Source: Thiohalocapsa sp. PB-PSB1
Lineage (GTDB): Bacteria > Pseudomonadota > Gammaproteobacteria > Chromatiales > Chromatiaceae
DNA: 64,000 bases
Direction: 5' to 3'
Assembly (NCBI GenBank): GCA_016745215.1
Contig: CP050890.1
Span: 5,766,001 to 5,830,000, forward strand
The stretch's first letter is position 1. Every line of letters begins with the position of its first letter. Shown in pieces: positions 1 to 10,500 of this stretch. A model generated the notes under the pieces. It searched no databases. It was not told the origin of the DNA and saw nothing but the letters and a program-made list of their open reading frames with translations. The translations under genes and the position numbers were made by a program.

Positions 1-2345
1 GGGGTGCAGGCCGAGGCTGTTGCGTATCCAGGTGGCGGTCTGGGTATCGACTTGCATGCCGCCGCTTTGCCACAGCGGCCAGTTGATCGAGAGGGTTTTG
101 CCTTGGCGCTGGTGTTGTGCCACGCGCTGCCGACGCCAGGCCGCCAGGTTGTCCATGTAGGCGTTGGCATAGGCGTAGTCGCTTTGCCCGACGTTGCCGG
201 TTTCCGCCGTGATCGAGGAGAACAGGATGAAGCACTCGAGCGCCTCGTCGCGGGTGGCCGCGTCCAGATGCACGCTGCCGTAGACCTTGGCGGCTAGGAC
301 CGCGGCGATGTCCTCCGGCGTCTTGTTCGCCAGGCGGGCGTCGCGCAGAACCCCGGCGCTGTGGAAGATGCCATCGAGGCCGTTGTACTCGGTTTTGATC
401 GCCGCAATCAGGTCGTCGACCGCGGCGCGCTGGGCGATGTCGGCCTGATAATAGCGTACCCTGGCGCCGTTGCCCTCGAGCGACTCGATGCGCTGTTGCT
501 GCGCCGCCGTCAGGGCCGAGCGTCCGCTGAGCATCAGCCGCGCTTGGTAGTGACGGGCCAGGTAGTCGGCAAACAACAGGCCCAGGCCACCGGCTCCGCC
601 GGTGATCAGATAGATGCCCTGTTGTTTCAGCGCACTGGAGGCGGCGTCTGCGCTCTGCTGCGGGCATTCCCGCAGCTGTTTGCATTGCCGTCGGCCCTGG
701 CTGTAGCGCACCTCGGGCTCGGGTTGGTCGCGCTCGCCGAGGGCGATCTCCACCGCCTCGCTCAGGTCGCTCAGGGCGATGCTCTTATAGTGCAATTTGC
801 TGCTTTCCCGGCCCAGGGTTTTATTGAAGCCGCTCATCGCTGCATACACGGGTTGGTCGCCTGGCTCGGCTTCCAGGTAGTGGTATTGCAAGTGGATCGC
901 TGCTGAAGGCTGCTGCGCCAACAGCGCCTGGCTGAGGTAAAACAGCGCATAGAGGCTGTGGCTCAGTTGCTCTTCGATGTGCTGTGGCTCGCCCGTGTAA
1001 GGGCTTTGTGACCAGGCGTGTACGATGTGTGTGGGCAGGCCGTTGGCGCCTGCGCTTAGTTCGCCGATCAGTCGGCTGTAGTCTTGCGCGCTAGTGGGGT
1101 CCAGGGTGTAGTGCTCGGCGCTGTGTCGCGCATAGCGCTCGCCCGGTTGCACCAGGATAACGCGACCGCCAAAGGCGCTTTGGTAGGCCGCCTGGCGGGT
1201 CGGCTCCTGATCGAACAGCAGCAGGTCGCTCGCGCTGGCTGCGCCAGGGGCCGTGACGCGTGCGGCCTCTGTCCACACCGGTTGGTAATAGAGGGTGGCG
1301 AGGCTTGGGCTATGCAACGCTCGCGCCGATAGGTGGGTCAGGCGGGTGTGCTCTCGGCCGCTGTCATCGAGCAGAGAGACGTTGAATTTGATCGTCCCGG
1401 CATCCGTTGCCGGCTGGCCCTCCGCTGCCCGGCGCACGTAGGCATAGCCGGTGGCGCCCAGCGGGCCGAGGCGCTCGATGTGTTCGAGCGCGAACGGGAG
1501 ATAAGGGGTCGGGTCGGTGCTTTGGCCCATGTAGCCGGTCACGGTTTGCAGGGCGCCGTCCAGCAGTGCGGGGTGGAAGGTGAAGGACGCAAGCCCGTGT
1601 TGGACTTGGTCCGGCAGTTGCAGTCGCGCCAGCGCTTCTTCGTCATTGCGCCAGAGCCAGTGGATGGCCTGGAAATGCGCACCGTAGTCGAGCTGGGTGG
1701 TGGCGAACCGTGCATAGCAGCTCGCCTGGGACACCTGTTCGCTGCTGCGTGCCCGGATCGCTTCCAGATCGAACTGCCGTGGCTCCGGGGTAGCGGGTCC
1801 AGCGTCCGCCGTGGCGTACTCCAAGCGCCCTTGGGCGTGGATCTGCGCCTGGCCCATGGCGTCTTCGGTGGTGATTTCGAAGGCGACTTGGCCGCTCGCC
1901 AGTGGGTAGAGCTCGATCCGCGCCGTGACCGCCTCGTGGTCGACGCTGATTGGGCGCGCCCACACGATCTGGTGCAGACCGCGAATCGTCGTGCCGGGTT
2001 GTGCCAATTCGCCCGCCGCCCAGGCCATTTCCAGATAGGCCACCCCGGGCAGCGTCTTCTGCCCGGCGATGCGGTGGTCGGTCAGGTAGAATTCGTCGCC
2101 GCGCAGGAGCTTGCTGTAGCACTGCGCTTGCAGTGTGGAGTCGTTGCGATCAAGCAGCGGATGCAACCCACCCGGGCTGCCCGCCGCGTTCTGCCCCGCA
2201 ACCGTTTCCACCAACCCGTCGGCCTGCGCCGCCCAGTAGCGTTGTCGCGCAAACGGGTAGGTCGGCAGCGAAATACGGCGTACCTGCGCGCCGCGTGGTA
2301 GCAATGTCCAGTCGATGTCGACTCCCGAGACCCAAAGCTGGGCCA
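1..2345. repeat. direct repeat copy A of a DH-KR block (at least 2,345 bp)
   Basis: Every stretch I compared between 1-2345 and 8675-11019 (constant offset 8,674) is identical, including all reading frames on both strands. Identity stops abruptly after the shared ggcca at 2341-2345, inside the post-KS linker codons. The other end lies beyond the window. It encodes the linker end, DH and KR of the second PKS gene. Confidence 0.95.
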
Positions 2346-4500
2346 ACCTGTCGAGTCTGCCGTTCGCAAGTATCGTTTCGATGACTCGACTCTGTTCTTC
2401 GTCATCCAGAAACCTTTCCTCCACCAACGCACGGCCTTGTTTGATATTCTTGCCAAAGAAATTTCCGATGTCTGTTTCTCCCGCCGCGAATCGAGCCAGC
2501 TTCGTGCGCGTCTCGGCGATCGTGTCGACCAGCATTGCCAGACGTTCCTGCATTGCCTCTCGTCCCGTCTGTAGGGTGTAGGCCATGTCCGCCAACAGAC
2601 CCGCAGGTTCCCAACCAAAGTCCATTTCGTCTCGATCGGTATTCTGGTTTTCGCCCCGCCGACTCGCGATATTGGACGCCAACTTCTCCAGCGAAGGATA
2701 CTCGGACAGCAGAGAGAGATTGGCCTCGATCCCATGGTTCTCCGAGACCTGGTTTGCCAACTCCGTCAAGCTGACGACATCGAAACCATATTCGCCGAAC
2801 TCCTCCTGCAACGAAATATCGGCTTCATCGACACCGAGTATTTGCGCGGCGATTGCCATCAATTCGTCCTGGATTGCCGCATCCTTCTTCGTAACGGCCT
2901 GCCCTGCGCCGGCGTGGTCGACTTGTCGATCGATAAAGTCGCATAGCCTTCGGGCATACGCCTGCAGGCGAGGTTTGGATCGGGCCGATAAAATAATGAT
3001 TTGAGTTTCGTGCGCTCCTCTGTCCAATGGTGGCGGGGCGTACTCTTCGATTACCAGATGCGCGTTCGTGCCACTAAAACCGAATGCGCTGATTGCAGCG
3101 CGTCTCGGTTCCCCGGAGTGTGCCTGCCAGTCTCGATACTCGGTATTGACGTAGAATGGACTATCGACGAAGTCGATATGCCCGTTTGCCTCCTCGTAAT
3201 GCAACGAGGGCACCAACTTTCGATGTTGCATGCACAGCAGAATCTTGATCAAACCGGCCATACCGGCCGCCAGCTGCGTGTGCCCAATGTTGGTCTTTAC
3301 TGAACCGATCGCACAATAACCCGTATCAGAGGTGTAGCGTCGAAAAGCATCCGTCAACGCCTGTATTTCAATGGGGTCGCCAAGTTGCGTACCCGTACCA
3401 TGTGCCTCGATATAGCTGATACTCTCGGGGTGAATGCCAAATCGGTCGTATACTTCGCACTCCAGCTCCGTCTGTGAAGGCGCGCTGGGGGCGGTGATCC
3501 CATTGGTTTTACCATCCTGATTAATCCCGCTACCCTTGATCACGGCGTAAATATGATCACCGTCGCGTTCGGCATCCTGAAGGGGCTTCAATAAAACAGC
3601 CCCAACGGCTTCGCCTGGTACGAAGCCATTCGCACGGTGATCGAAAGCAAAGCACTTGCCATCTTTGGACAGCATGTTCGCCTTGCTCGTGAGTATATGG
3701 AATTCTTTGGTGGTTTGCAGGGTCACACCGCCGGCAAGTGCCATTCGACTGGTGCCTTGCCAAATGCTTTCGCAGGCTTCGTGAATTGCGACCAGAGAGG
3801 CCGAGCAGGCCGTATCGATGGCCATGCTCGGACCCTTGAGATCCAATAGATAGGAAATGCGTGCTGCTAGAATCGGCGCGGCATTGCCGGAAAAGAAATA
3901 GAGATCCGGTGGTATCCGCTGCTCTGATACGATATTGCGGTAATCACCCCCCCAGCAGCCGACAAATACGCCGCATTTGCTGTTTTTCAGCCTCTGTGGT
4001 GAATAACCCGCATCCTCCAATGCCTGCCAAGCGACCTGCAAGAATAGACGCTGTTGCGGATCCATCAATTCCGCTTCACGCGGCGAAATGCTGAAAAACA
4101 GCGGATCGAATTGGTCGATACCGCTCAGAAAACCGCCCCATTTGCTATAGCTTCGATTCGGGGTGCTCACATCGGGGTCGTAGAAACCCTCTAACCCCCA
4201 TCGCTCAGCCGGGATTTCCCTGACCGAGTCACGCCCCTGACGAAGGTTGTCCCAATAGGCATGGACGTCGCCTGCATCGGGGAAAATGCCCGACATACCG
4301 ATAATCGCTATATCGCGGGCACGCTGTCCGTTGCCCGCCGGGGTCGGCATATTGATCCGAGGACATGTTTCCGAGCGTTTTGGCGGTCGATGCGCCTGAT
4401 TCCGTCGCAGACCTTCTAGTAACTGCAACCCCTCTTCACGCGTGTAGCTTCGATCGGCTATGCGTTGCAGGATATCGCGTACCGTCAGATCAGCCTTCAT
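1..4500 (-). CDS. trans-AT type I polyketide synthase, second PKS gene (3' end beyond the window)
   Basis: The reading frame is open from an ATG at 4500 to the window edge, 1,500 residues without a stop. Order seen: N-terminal docking-like helices (about 5-35, RDILQRIADRSYTREEGLQL), KS (about 62-485) with Cys232 in TACSAS plus HGTGT and KTNIGH, the first part of a post-KS linker, an ACP-like insertion (about 540-613, no serine), the rest of the linker, a DH (about 775-1005) with HxxxGxxxxP and DxxxQ, and a KR with GGAGGLG near 1302 that reaches the edge. No AT domain is present, so extender units would come from a free-standing AT, as in trans-AT systems. The start overlaps the stop of the upstream PKS gene by 11 bases, which implies coupled translation and direct hand-over from its last ACP. 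DH and KR are duplicated from module 3 of the upstream gene. The product and the rest of the module are unknown. Confidence 0.93.
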   Translation of the reverse strand, partial: MKADLTVRDILQRIADRSYTREEGLQLLEGLRRNQAHRPPKRSETCPRINMPTPAGNGQRARDIAIIGMSGIFPDAGDVHAYWDNLRQGRDSVREIPAERWGLEGFYDPDVSTPNRSYSKWGGFLSGIDQFDPLFFSISPREAELMDPQQRLFLQVAWQALEDAGYSPQRLKNSKCGVFVGCWGGDYRNIVSEQRIPPDLYFFSGNAAPILAARISYLLDLKGPSMAIDTACSASLVAIHEACESIWQGTSRMALAGGVTLQTTKEFHILTSKANMLSKDGKCFAFDHRANGFVPGEAVGAVLLKPLQDAERDGDHIYAVIKGSGINQDGKTNGITAPSAPSQTELECEVYDRFGIHPESISYIEAHGTGTQLGDPIEIQALTDAFRRYTSDTGYCAIGSVKTNIGHTQLAAGMAGLIKILLCMQHRKLVPSLHYEEANGHIDFVDSPFYVNTEYRDWQAHSGEPRRAAISAFGFSGTNAHLVIEEYAPPPLDRGAHETQIIILSARSKPRLQAYARRLCDFIDRQVDHAGAGQAVTKKDAAIQDELMAIAAQILGVDEADISLQEEFGEYGFDVVSLTELANQVSENHGIEANLSLLSEYPSLEKLASNIASRRGENQNTDRDEMDFGWEPAGLLADMAYTLQTGREAMQERLAMLVDTIAETRTKLARFAAGETDIGNFFGKNIKQGRALVEERFLDDEEQSRVIETILANGRLDRLAQLWVSGVDIDWTLLPRGAQVRRISLPTYPFARQRYWAAQADGLVETVAGQNAAGSPGGLHPLLDRNDSTLQAQCYSKLLRGDEFYLTDHRIAGQKTLPGVAYLEMAWAAGELAQPGTTIRGLHQIVWARPISVDHEAVTARIELYPLASGQVAFEITTEDAMGQAQIHAQGRLEYATADAGPATPEPRQFDLEAIRARSSEQVSQASCYARFATTQLDYGAHFQAIHWLWRNDEEALARLQLPDQVQHGLASFTFHPALLDGALQTVTGYMGQSTDPTPYLPFALEHIERLGPLGATGYAYVRRAAEGQPATDAGTIKFNVSLLDDSGREHTRLTHLSARALHSPSLATLYYQPVWTEAARVTAPGAASASDLLLFDQEPTRQAAYQSAFGGRVILVQPGERYARHSAEHYTLDPTSAQDYSRLIGELSAGANGLPTHIVHAWSQSPYTGEPQHIEEQLSHSLYALFYLSQALLAQQPSAAIHLQYHYLEAEPGDQPVYAAMSGFNKTLGRESSKLHYKSIALSDLSEAVEIALGERDQPEPEVRYSQGRRQCKQLRECPQQSADAASSALKQQGIYLITGGAGGLGLLFADYLARHYQARLMLSGRSALTAAQQQRIESLEGNGARVRYYQADIAQRAAVDDLIAAIKTEYNGLDGIFHSAGVLRDARLANKTPEDIAAVLAAKVYGSVHLDAATRDEALECFILFSSITAETGNVGQSDYAYANAYMDNLAAWRRQRVAQHQRQGKTLSINWPLWQSGGMQVDTQTATWIRNSLGLHP
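2655..2882 (-). other. ACP-like domain lacking its serine, inserted in a post-KS linker
   Basis: Residues about 540-613 of the second PKS protein have the length and helix pattern of an acyl carrier protein: IQDELMAIAAQILGV, then GEYGFDVVSLTEL, then a closing LSEYPSLEKLASNIAS. It aligns well with ACP3 of the neighbouring gene (SDYGFDSISFTEF ... FEYPSLAACAAHLSS). Where ACP3 has the phosphopantetheine serine, this domain has Val575, so it should not carry an acyl chain. It sits between the LSAR and TLQTGREAM segments of the KS-associated linker, not at a module end. A structural or docking role is inferred. Confidence 0.8.
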
Positions 4501-7500
4501 TGATTACCCCCATTATACGTCGCTCTGCTTCTTCGATATCCAGCACACCGGATATCAGCCAGCGATCTAGAATGTCTGATAGAGATGCGTCGGGAACCGC
4601 CGACACATCCTCGTTGTTGTCATCGCCGCCGATCACCAGCGAGTCGCCAAACTGGTCGAGCACATGCTCAGCCAACTGACGGATACTTGGGTAATTGAAT
4701 AGATCGGTGGTGCGTAATTCGATCGACAGGGCCCTGTTCAGGCGACGGATCAGCGCGACCGAGAGAATCGAATCCACACCAAAGTCGCTAAAGGGGGCGT
4801 CGAGGTCAAGGTGGTCTGCCGTGATCTGCAAGACTGCCGCAAACTGCTCCATGAGCAGCGCCTGAATCTCGGCGGATGCTGGGGTGCGCCTTGTGTCAGC
4901 AACGGTCTGCGAGCCTGCGGCCACTCTGTCTGGCTGCGTTGAACGCGCATCCATCACGGCGTCGATTGGGGATTTCTGGAGTAGCGATTGTTCTGGCAAT
5001 GCTGCGGGTTGCCAATTCGCTTCCGCAACCATTACCCGTTGCAGCGAAGAGACCATTGTATCCTCGAGACCACCCGAATCGACCTGGTCGAACCCTTCGT
5101 CCCGCAGCAGGTTCTCCCAGGTTCTGGTAGACAGCAGCGGGCTGTGTGGCAGACGCAGGTCGGGGTCACGATACAGCCACCACCCCTCCAGCAGGCCGAA
5201 GGTCATGGTCGCGAACGGCTGCACCCGAGTGACTTCGTTTAGGATCAACAGACCCCGCGGTTTCAGCAATGCCCGGGTATTGCGCAGGGTCCGGTGCATG
5301 TCCTGGGTTGCATGCAGGACATTGGCCGCTATCACCACATCCATGCTGTGCGGCGTATAGCCTTGGGGTTGGATGTCGCGTTCGATATCGAGCAGGCTGA
5401 ACGCGACGAAGGGATAGGCCGCGCCATAGGTGGTCTTGCCATAGTGGGTAAACCCTTTGGAGATGTCCGTATAGTGATAACGGATGTGGGTGGCCCAGGG
5501 TGCCAGCGCTGCCAACAGACTTGCCGTGCTGCCGCCGGTGCCCGCTCCGATCTCCAGGATTTCGATCGGCGCTGCCGGCGGCGCAGACGCTAGGCGCGCG
5601 CTGACATAGGCGCGCAGCTGTTCCACCACCAGTGCATTGTAGTGGTCGCTGAGCCGATTGCCTTTGTATACCCTTTCCACCAGGTCCATCGAGGCGTCCG
5701 GAAAGAGGACGTCGGTAGCCGCCCGCTGGCCGCTGAGGAGCTGTGGATAGGCGCGTACACAAGTGCGCAGGAGCTGGATGTGGGCCGCGATGTCGTCGCG
5801 GTAGCGCCGCTCGAGGGCATCGCCTCGCTGTTCCAGCTCGTGCAGGGCTGTCTGCACATCGGCCTCCTCGAGCCGTGATGTGCCGCGCAGGGTGGCGCCG
5901 TCTCGGACGATGTAGCCGGCCTGCTCGAGGATCTCCAGCAACGCCCGATACAGCCGATCATGGGTGCGATCCAGGCGGAGCTGTGCCGCCAATTCGTCGA
6001 TCTCATAGGTCGCGCCGGCACGCTGGAAGACGCCCATGCGCTGGAATGCGTCCACTAGCAGGTCTTGGGCGTATGCGCTCAGCGCCTGGATTGCTGCCTC
6101 GCTGCCGGCCGGGTTGTCCAGCCTGAGCGCGCTGTCGGACAGCCGGGCCGCCAGGGTGGCGAACAGCGACGGCAGTGGGGCGCAGGGTGGGGCGCTGGCG
6201 AGGGCTTGGGCAGCGCGCTGCGGCGCTTGTTTGGACGCACCGATCCAGTAGCGGGTCTTGGCAAAGGGGTAAGTCGGCAAGGAGAGCCGTGGCGGCGCGC
6301 TTGCGCCATAGAGTAGACGCCAGTCGATGGCTGCACCTGCCACCCATAATTGCGCCAGTTTGGTGTATTTCTTGTTGTGCAAAATGCGCTCGAGGTAGGC
6401 CTCGCCTTCTTCGCCTTCCAGCAGTAGCAGCGATGCCCGGTGCGCGGCATCCGCACCCTGGCCGCGCTGCGCTTTGAGCGTACCGCGATACCACAGGTCT
6501 TGCTCGCTGCGATCCTGGCCCGTCACATAGGCGCTGAGCGCCTGTTGCAGCTGGTCCTGGGTGGTCACCACCAGGGCCAGGCGTTCGTTCAGACTCTCGC
6601 GACCGACCTGGAGGCTGTAGGCCAGGCGCGTCATGGGCGTGTCCGGGTGGCGCTCCAGGTACGCGAGCAATTGACTGGCCTGGGCTTGCAGCCGATCCGG
6701 CGCCTTTGCCGAGAGCACGATCAGCTGCTCGCCTGGCTGGCTGGGCTCACTGGGCGTGTGCGCCTGGTCGTAGGCCTCCAGGATGACATGCGCATTGGTT
6801 CCGCCAAAGCCGAACGAGCTGATCCCGGCCCGGCGCACAATGGGATTGCCCTGGTCATCCTTGGATGGCCAGGCCTGGTTGTGCTCGACGATGTAGAAGG
6901 GGCTGTTGTCGAGGTCGATGTAGGGGTTGAGCGTCTCGAAGTGCAGGTGCTTCGGCAGGCTCTGGTGCTGCATCGCCAGCACGATTTTGAATAGCCCCGC
7001 CATGCCCGCGGCGGCTTCCAGATGCCCGACGTTGGTCTTCACCGAGCCGATACCACAGTGCGGCGTCTGCGGCTGCGCCTTTCCGGCTTGTGCATAGAGT
7101 TGGCTGAAGGCCTTTTTCAGGCCGTCGATTTCGATCGGATCGCCGAGGCCGGTGCCGGTTCCGTGTGCTTCGATGTAGCTGATGCTCTCAGGCGCGATCT
7201 GCGCGTCTTGTACCGCCTGCACGATCAGCTCGGCCTGGGCGCTGGGATTGGGCGCGGTCAGCGAGGCGGCATGCCCACCGTGGTTCTCCGCGCTGCCTTT
7301 GATCACCGCGTAGATCGGGTCGCCGTCTATCTCCGCTTGTTGCAGGGGTTTGAGCCAGACCGCCCCGACACCTTCGCCGCGGACATAGCCATCGGCGCGC
7401 TGGTCGAAGGTCTTGCAGCGCCCATCGGCACTGAGCATCCCGGCTTGGCTGAACGAGAGGGTCAACTCAGGGGTCAGGATGGCGTTGACTCCACCGACCA

Positions 7501-10500
7501 GGGCCGTGTCGCAGCTGCCATTGCGGATCGCCCAGAGCGCTCGGTGCAGCGCCACCAAGGCGCTCGAGCAGGCGGTGTCGATCGGTTCGCTCGGGCCGCG
7601 CAGGTCGAGTAGATAGGAGATGCGGTTGGCCAGCATGGAGTAGGCCATGCCGGTGGCGCTGTGCGCTTCGCTGCCAGCAACATGGGCACGCACCAGTTGT
7701 TCGTAGTCGTGGGTGGCAACACCGACGAATAACCCGGTTTTGCTGCCCGCCAGGGCGCTCGGTCGGTAACCGGCGTCTTCGATGGTGTGCCACACCGTTT
7801 GCAGGAACAGGCGGTGTTGCGGGTCCATCAGTTCCGCCTCGCGTGGCGAGATGCCGAAGAAGAGCGGATCGAATTTGTCGATGTCCGGTATGAACCCGCC
7901 CCATTTTGCCCGGGTCTTTTGGGTATCTTCTGTCGGGTCGCCGTCGTAGGCTCGCCAATCCCAACGCGCTGGCGGTATTTCGCTGATGAGGTCGTCACCA
8001 GCGTGCAGGTGTTGCCAGAATTGCTCCAGGTCGGGCGATTGTGGCATCACGCCGCTCATGCCGATGATCGCGATCGCTTGTCTGGCCGATGGCTCGGCCT
8101 GTGCGGCTTGCTGCACCGCCTCGATGCGCAAGCCTTGGCGCAAGCTGGTCGCTGTCGGCTGTGGCTCGGGCGCTTGCCTGTGCTGCACTGGCCTGTTAGC
8201 GATCGGTACACCGGCTGCGCCATCGGCAATGCCATAGTGATCACGCAAGCTGTCTGTATACTGGCTGCTCAGGTGCGCGGCACAAGCCGCTAGGCTTGGG
8301 TATTCGAAAAAGAGGGTCGGCGTGACCTCGAGTGCATAGGTGGTGTTGATGCGGTTGGCGAATTCGGTGAAGCTGATGGAGTCGAAGCCGTAGTCGCTGA
8401 TGTCGTCGCTGGCGTCGATGTCGTCTCGATCGATCTTCAGGATCGCTCCGGCGAGCGTCAGTAATGTCGCTTGCACCTGTTGCTGTAATTCGCCGTGGAC
8501 CTGCGCGCGCTCTGCGCTATGGCGCTCAGGCGCGCCGGTCTGCGCTCGGGTGTCGCCGCCCTGGCCCAGGGCTTTGGCGATCCGATGGCGATCGCCATGC
8601 AGGATCGCGATCTGGGCGCCGTCGTGCTGCTCGAGGCTGGTGCGCAATGCCGTCATGCCCTGATCCGTAGCAAGGGGGTGCAGGCCGAGGCTGTTGCGTA
8701 TCCAGGTGGCGGTCTGGGTATCGACTTGCATGCCGCCGCTTTGCCACAGCGGCCAGTTGATCGAGAGGGTTTTGCCTTGGCGCTGGTGTTGTGCCACGCG
8801 CTGCCGACGCCAGGCCGCCAGGTTGTCCATGTAGGCGTTGGCATAGGCGTAGTCGCTTTGCCCGACGTTGCCGGTTTCCGCCGTGATCGAGGAGAACAGG
8901 ATGAAGCACTCGAGCGCCTCGTCGCGGGTGGCCGCGTCCAGATGCACGCTGCCGTAGACCTTGGCGGCTAGGACCGCGGCGATGTCCTCCGGCGTCTTGT
9001 TCGCCAGGCGGGCGTCGCGCAGAACCCCGGCGCTGTGGAAGATGCCATCGAGGCCGTTGTACTCGGTTTTGATCGCCGCAATCAGGTCGTCGACCGCGGC
9101 GCGCTGGGCGATGTCGGCCTGATAATAGCGTACCCTGGCGCCGTTGCCCTCGAGCGACTCGATGCGCTGTTGCTGCGCCGCCGTCAGGGCCGAGCGTCCG
9201 CTGAGCATCAGCCGCGCTTGGTAGTGACGGGCCAGGTAGTCGGCAAACAACAGGCCCAGGCCACCGGCTCCGCCGGTGATCAGATAGATGCCCTGTTGTT
9301 TCAGCGCACTGGAGGCGGCGTCTGCGCTCTGCTGCGGGCATTCCCGCAGCTGTTTGCATTGCCGTCGGCCCTGGCTGTAGCGCACCTCGGGCTCGGGTTG
9401 GTCGCGCTCGCCGAGGGCGATCTCCACCGCCTCGCTCAGGTCGCTCAGGGCGATGCTCTTATAGTGCAATTTGCTGCTTTCCCGGCCCAGGGTTTTATTG
9501 AAGCCGCTCATCGCTGCATACACGGGTTGGTCGCCTGGCTCGGCTTCCAGGTAGTGGTATTGCAAGTGGATCGCTGCTGAAGGCTGCTGCGCCAACAGCG
9601 CCTGGCTGAGGTAAAACAGCGCATAGAGGCTGTGGCTCAGTTGCTCTTCGATGTGCTGTGGCTCGCCCGTGTAAGGGCTTTGTGACCAGGCGTGTACGAT
9701 GTGTGTGGGCAGGCCGTTGGCGCCTGCGCTTAGTTCGCCGATCAGTCGGCTGTAGTCTTGCGCGCTAGTGGGGTCCAGGGTGTAGTGCTCGGCGCTGTGT
9801 CGCGCATAGCGCTCGCCCGGTTGCACCAGGATAACGCGACCGCCAAAGGCGCTTTGGTAGGCCGCCTGGCGGGTCGGCTCCTGATCGAACAGCAGCAGGT
9901 CGCTCGCGCTGGCTGCGCCAGGGGCCGTGACGCGTGCGGCCTCTGTCCACACCGGTTGGTAATAGAGGGTGGCGAGGCTTGGGCTATGCAACGCTCGCGC
10001 CGATAGGTGGGTCAGGCGGGTGTGCTCTCGGCCGCTGTCATCGAGCAGAGAGACGTTGAATTTGATCGTCCCGGCATCCGTTGCCGGCTGGCCCTCCGCT
10101 GCCCGGCGCACGTAGGCATAGCCGGTGGCGCCCAGCGGGCCGAGGCGCTCGATGTGTTCGAGCGCGAACGGGAGATAAGGGGTCGGGTCGGTGCTTTGGC
10201 CCATGTAGCCGGTCACGGTTTGCAGGGCGCCGTCCAGCAGTGCGGGGTGGAAGGTGAAGGACGCAAGCCCGTGTTGGACTTGGTCCGGCAGTTGCAGTCG
10301 CGCCAGCGCTTCTTCGTCATTGCGCCAGAGCCAGTGGATGGCCTGGAAATGCGCACCGTAGTCGAGCTGGGTGGTGGCGAACCGTGCATAGCAGCTCGCC
10401 TGGGACACCTGTTCGCTGCTGCGTGCCCGGATCGCTTCCAGATCGAACTGCCGTGGCTCCGGGGTAGCGGGTCCAGCGTCCGCCGTGGCGTACTCCAAGC

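Noticed and set aside
1333..2301. Long plus-strand open frame (322 residues), repeated at 10007-10975
   Set aside because: It is the antisense of the DH region of the PKS genes. Its recurrence reflects the DNA duplication, and the minus frame has clear domain motifs.
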